Positions 6,845 to 7,962 of a stretch of 7,962 nt of DNA are shown here, in pieces; position 1 is the stretch's first letter; each line of letters starts with the position of its first letter. Below the pieces are notes generated by a model. That model was given only the letters and a program-made list of their open reading frames with translations, did no database searches and was not told the DNA's origin. The DNA is taken from positions 1 to 7,962 of the forward strand of contig QMOC01000096.1 of NCBI GenBank assembly GCA_003648085.1. The letters run 5' to 3'. The DNA is from Chloroflexota bacterium. GTDB lineage: Bacteria > Chloroflexota > Anaerolineae > B4-G1. Made by a program: the position numbers and the translations under genes.

Positions 6845-7456
6845 CTAGTGACGGGTGGGTGTCACTTGCGCCAGCAGACGGCGGAGTATAGGCAGCGCTG
6901 CCTCGACGGCCCGGGCACGGTGACTGATGCGGTTCTTCTCCGCCTGGGGTAGTTGAGCCATCGTGCAGCCATACTCAGGCAGGTAGAAGATTGGATCGTA
7001 GCCGAAGCCGCCCTGCCCCGCCGGCTCAAAAGCGATCAGACCCTCGCACACTCCCTGGGTGCTATAGAGTTTCCCAGTGGGTGTGGCAATGGCAACCACG
7101 CAGCGGAACCGGGCCGTGCGCTGTTCCCAGGGTACATCGCGCAACTGCGCCAGCAGTGCCCTTACTCGATCGGCGTCGTGTCCCACAGTATAGCGGGCAG
7201 AATGAATACCGGGAGCGCCGCCCAATCTGTCCACCTCGAGCCCTGAATCGTCGGCCAAGGTGAGCAGCCCAGAAGCATGCATGTAGGCCAGGGCTTTTTG
7301 CCGGGCGTTATCGGCATAGGTAGTGCCGTCCTCAAGGACCTCTACCTGCTGTAGACCAAGTTCGGGCAGGAAACACAGCCTGGCCTTCAGGGGCGTGAGG
7401 AGGGCCCTGAACTCGCGCATTTTGCCCGGATTACGGGTGGCGATGAGAAGTTTCAT
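6845..7456 (-). CDS. rdgB: Non-canonical purine NTP pyrophosphatase (RdgB/HAM1)
   Basis: The enzyme hydrolyses dITP, ITP and XTP to the monophosphate and pyrophosphate, keeping deaminated purines out of DNA and RNA. The 203-residue product fits the family's usual length of about 200. Motifs in order: ATRNPGKMREF (6-16), the nucleotide/phosphate-binding start; TYADNARQKA (46-55); LADDSGLEVDRLGGAPGIHS (67-86) with the acidic metal/substrate residues Asp69-Asp70; GFGYDPIF (150-157); and SHRARA (178-183). The frame is open 33 codons further upstream to 7555, but the ATG at 7456 aligns with the family start and has GGGAGG (7473-7468) ahead of it. The next gene on the strand has its own promoter. 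The protein looks complete and active. Confidence 0.95.
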   Translation of the reverse strand: MKLLIATRNPGKMREFRALLTPLKARLCFLPELGLQQVEVLEDGTTYADNARQKALAYMHASGLLTLADDSGLEVDRLGGAPGIHSARYTVGHDADRVRALLAQLRDVPWEQRTARFRCVVAIATPTGKLYSTQGVCEGLIAFEPAGQGGFGYDPIFYLPEYGCTMAQLPQAEKNRISHRARAVEAALPILRRLLAQVTPTRH

Positions 7457-7478
7457 AACGATACGCGCCTCCCGTGCA

Positions 7479-7507
7479 ACCTTAGCACAAATCGGTTGTT
7501 TTGACAA
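7479..7507 (-). promoter_or_regulatory. Candidate rdgB promoter
   Basis: On the minus strand: TTGTCA (7507-7502), a 17-bp spacer, and TAAGGT (7484-7479) preceded by TGC, an extended -10. The -10 matches consensus at only three positions, though these are the most conserved ones. Initiation near 7472 would place the GGGAGG ribosome binding site at the very start of the message. Confidence 0.45.
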
Positions 7508-7581
7508 CTGCTGAGATATCGCCAGGTGTAATTCTTCAGACCTTGCCCAGACCATTTTATGTATACTTATAAGGCAAAATC

Positions 7582-7610
7582 TTGACGGCAGGGGATAATT
7601 GTGTTATAAT
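7582..7610 (+). promoter_or_regulatory. Sigma-70-type promoter of the yceD gene
   Basis: TTGACG (7582-7587), a 17-bp spacer and consensus TATAAT (7605-7610). Start would be near 7617, giving a leader of about 65 nt that begins at or just before the second CTTATAAG palindrome. Confidence 0.8.
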
Positions 7611-7682
7611 ATGCGCACCTTATAAGCCACTGATAGCCTCACCAGGCCGGACGCAACACTCGATCCACGAGAGAATTTGCAA

Positions 7683-7962
7683 ATGATTCGTTTCGATGTT
7701 TCTGCTCTCACCCAGGCCCGGCTTGGTACGTCGCTCACCTTGAACGTGGACATAGGACCGCAAAGCCTGACCGATTTGGAGGTGGATTTTCTTCGCGGAA
7801 CTGTCCGGGTAATTCGGGTTCAAGGTGGTCTGCTTGTTCAAGGCACCGTGGAAACACAAGTATGGCTAGAGTGTGTCCGCTGTCTGGACTCCTTCGCACT
7901 TCCTATCACCCTGGAGTTAGAGGAGACGTTCGGCCTATCAGGAGCGAGCCGGAGACAAGACG
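7683..7962 (+). CDS. yceD: DUF177/YceD family protein, partial (runs off window)
   Basis: The first 93 codons are visible; the frame is still open at the window end. The protein begins MIRFDVSALTQARLGTSL and shows the family signature: a beta-rich lead (VQGTVETQVWLE), then Cys64-x-x-Cys67 in CVRCLDSFALPI, then LELEETF. In E. coli the YceD (DUF177) protein is needed for normal 23S rRNA accumulation, and the gene commonly sits just before rpmF (ribosomal protein L32), so rpmF may lie just past the window. The ATG at 7683 has only a weak purine-rich stretch (GAGAGAA, near 7670) ahead of it. A near-consensus promoter lies upstream. The family call is good; the role in this organism is inferred. 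Confidence 0.8.
   Translation, partial: MIRFDVSALTQARLGTSLTLNVDIGPQSLTDLEVDFLRGTVRVIRVQGGLLVQGTVETQVWLECVRCLDSFALPITLELEETFGLSGASRRQD

Larger units (their letters stand above)
7457..7682. other. Divergent intergenic region between rdgB and yceD
   Basis: This 226-bp gap holds promoters facing both ways and no gene. The 8-bp palindrome CTTATAAG occurs twice (7566-7573 and 7619-7626), one copy on each side of the yceD promoter. The longer rdgB reading frame extends into the region but is unlikely to be translated there. Confidence 0.6.

Noticed and set aside
7457..7555. N-terminal extension of RdgB to 7555
   Set aside because: The 33 extra residues do not resemble the family, and the ATG at 7456 has a ribosome binding site and aligns with the usual RdgB start.

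Overview
The window looks like chromosomal DNA of a moderately GC-rich, free-living bacterium. A recA-recX-rny block, membrane-anchored LysM/M23 peptidases of the kind found in Chloroflexota, and a DUF177 (YceD) gene suggest a Chloroflexota (Anaerolineae-like) genome. This assignment is inferred from gene content and protein style; no rRNA or other taxonomic marker is present. There is no phage, plasmid, CRISPR or toxin-antitoxin signal.

Layout. Positions 1-237 hold a twin-hairpin repeat and a candidate recA promoter with overlapping dyads. The + strand then carries recA (238-1284), a 466-bp gap, recX (1751-2404) and rny (2410-3942). The gap holds an unidentified 358-bp segment with inverted-repeat ends, followed by a strong terminator-like hairpin just before recX. 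A repeat-packed gap (3943-4304) follows. Two tandem paralogous LysM + M23 peptidase genes (5468-4305 and 6719-5496, minus strand) converge on rny and share a near-consensus promoter. rdgB (7456-6845) lies upstream of them, also on the minus strand. A divergent regulatory region (7457-7682) separates rdgB from a DUF177/YceD gene (7683 onward, plus strand) that runs off the window.

Gene logic. RecA and RecX form the recombinase and its modulator; RNase Y is the membrane-tethered endoribonuclease often found beside them. RdgB removes deaminated purine nucleotides before they enter DNA. The M23 pair remodels peptidoglycan. All six complete genes look intact; the yceD gene is cut by the window edge.

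The most informative part is the 3943-4304 gap. It can be read as nested insertions of short non-autonomous elements, two with 9-bp target duplications. Removing them leaves the stop codons of rny and the M23 gene exactly back to back. A 78-bp inverted copy of one element (71/78 identical) sits upstream of recA, so the recA-recX-rny block is bracketed by inverted repeats about 4 kb apart. No new multi-gene system is evident. The features most worth following up are the insertion nest and the unexplained recA-recX gap.
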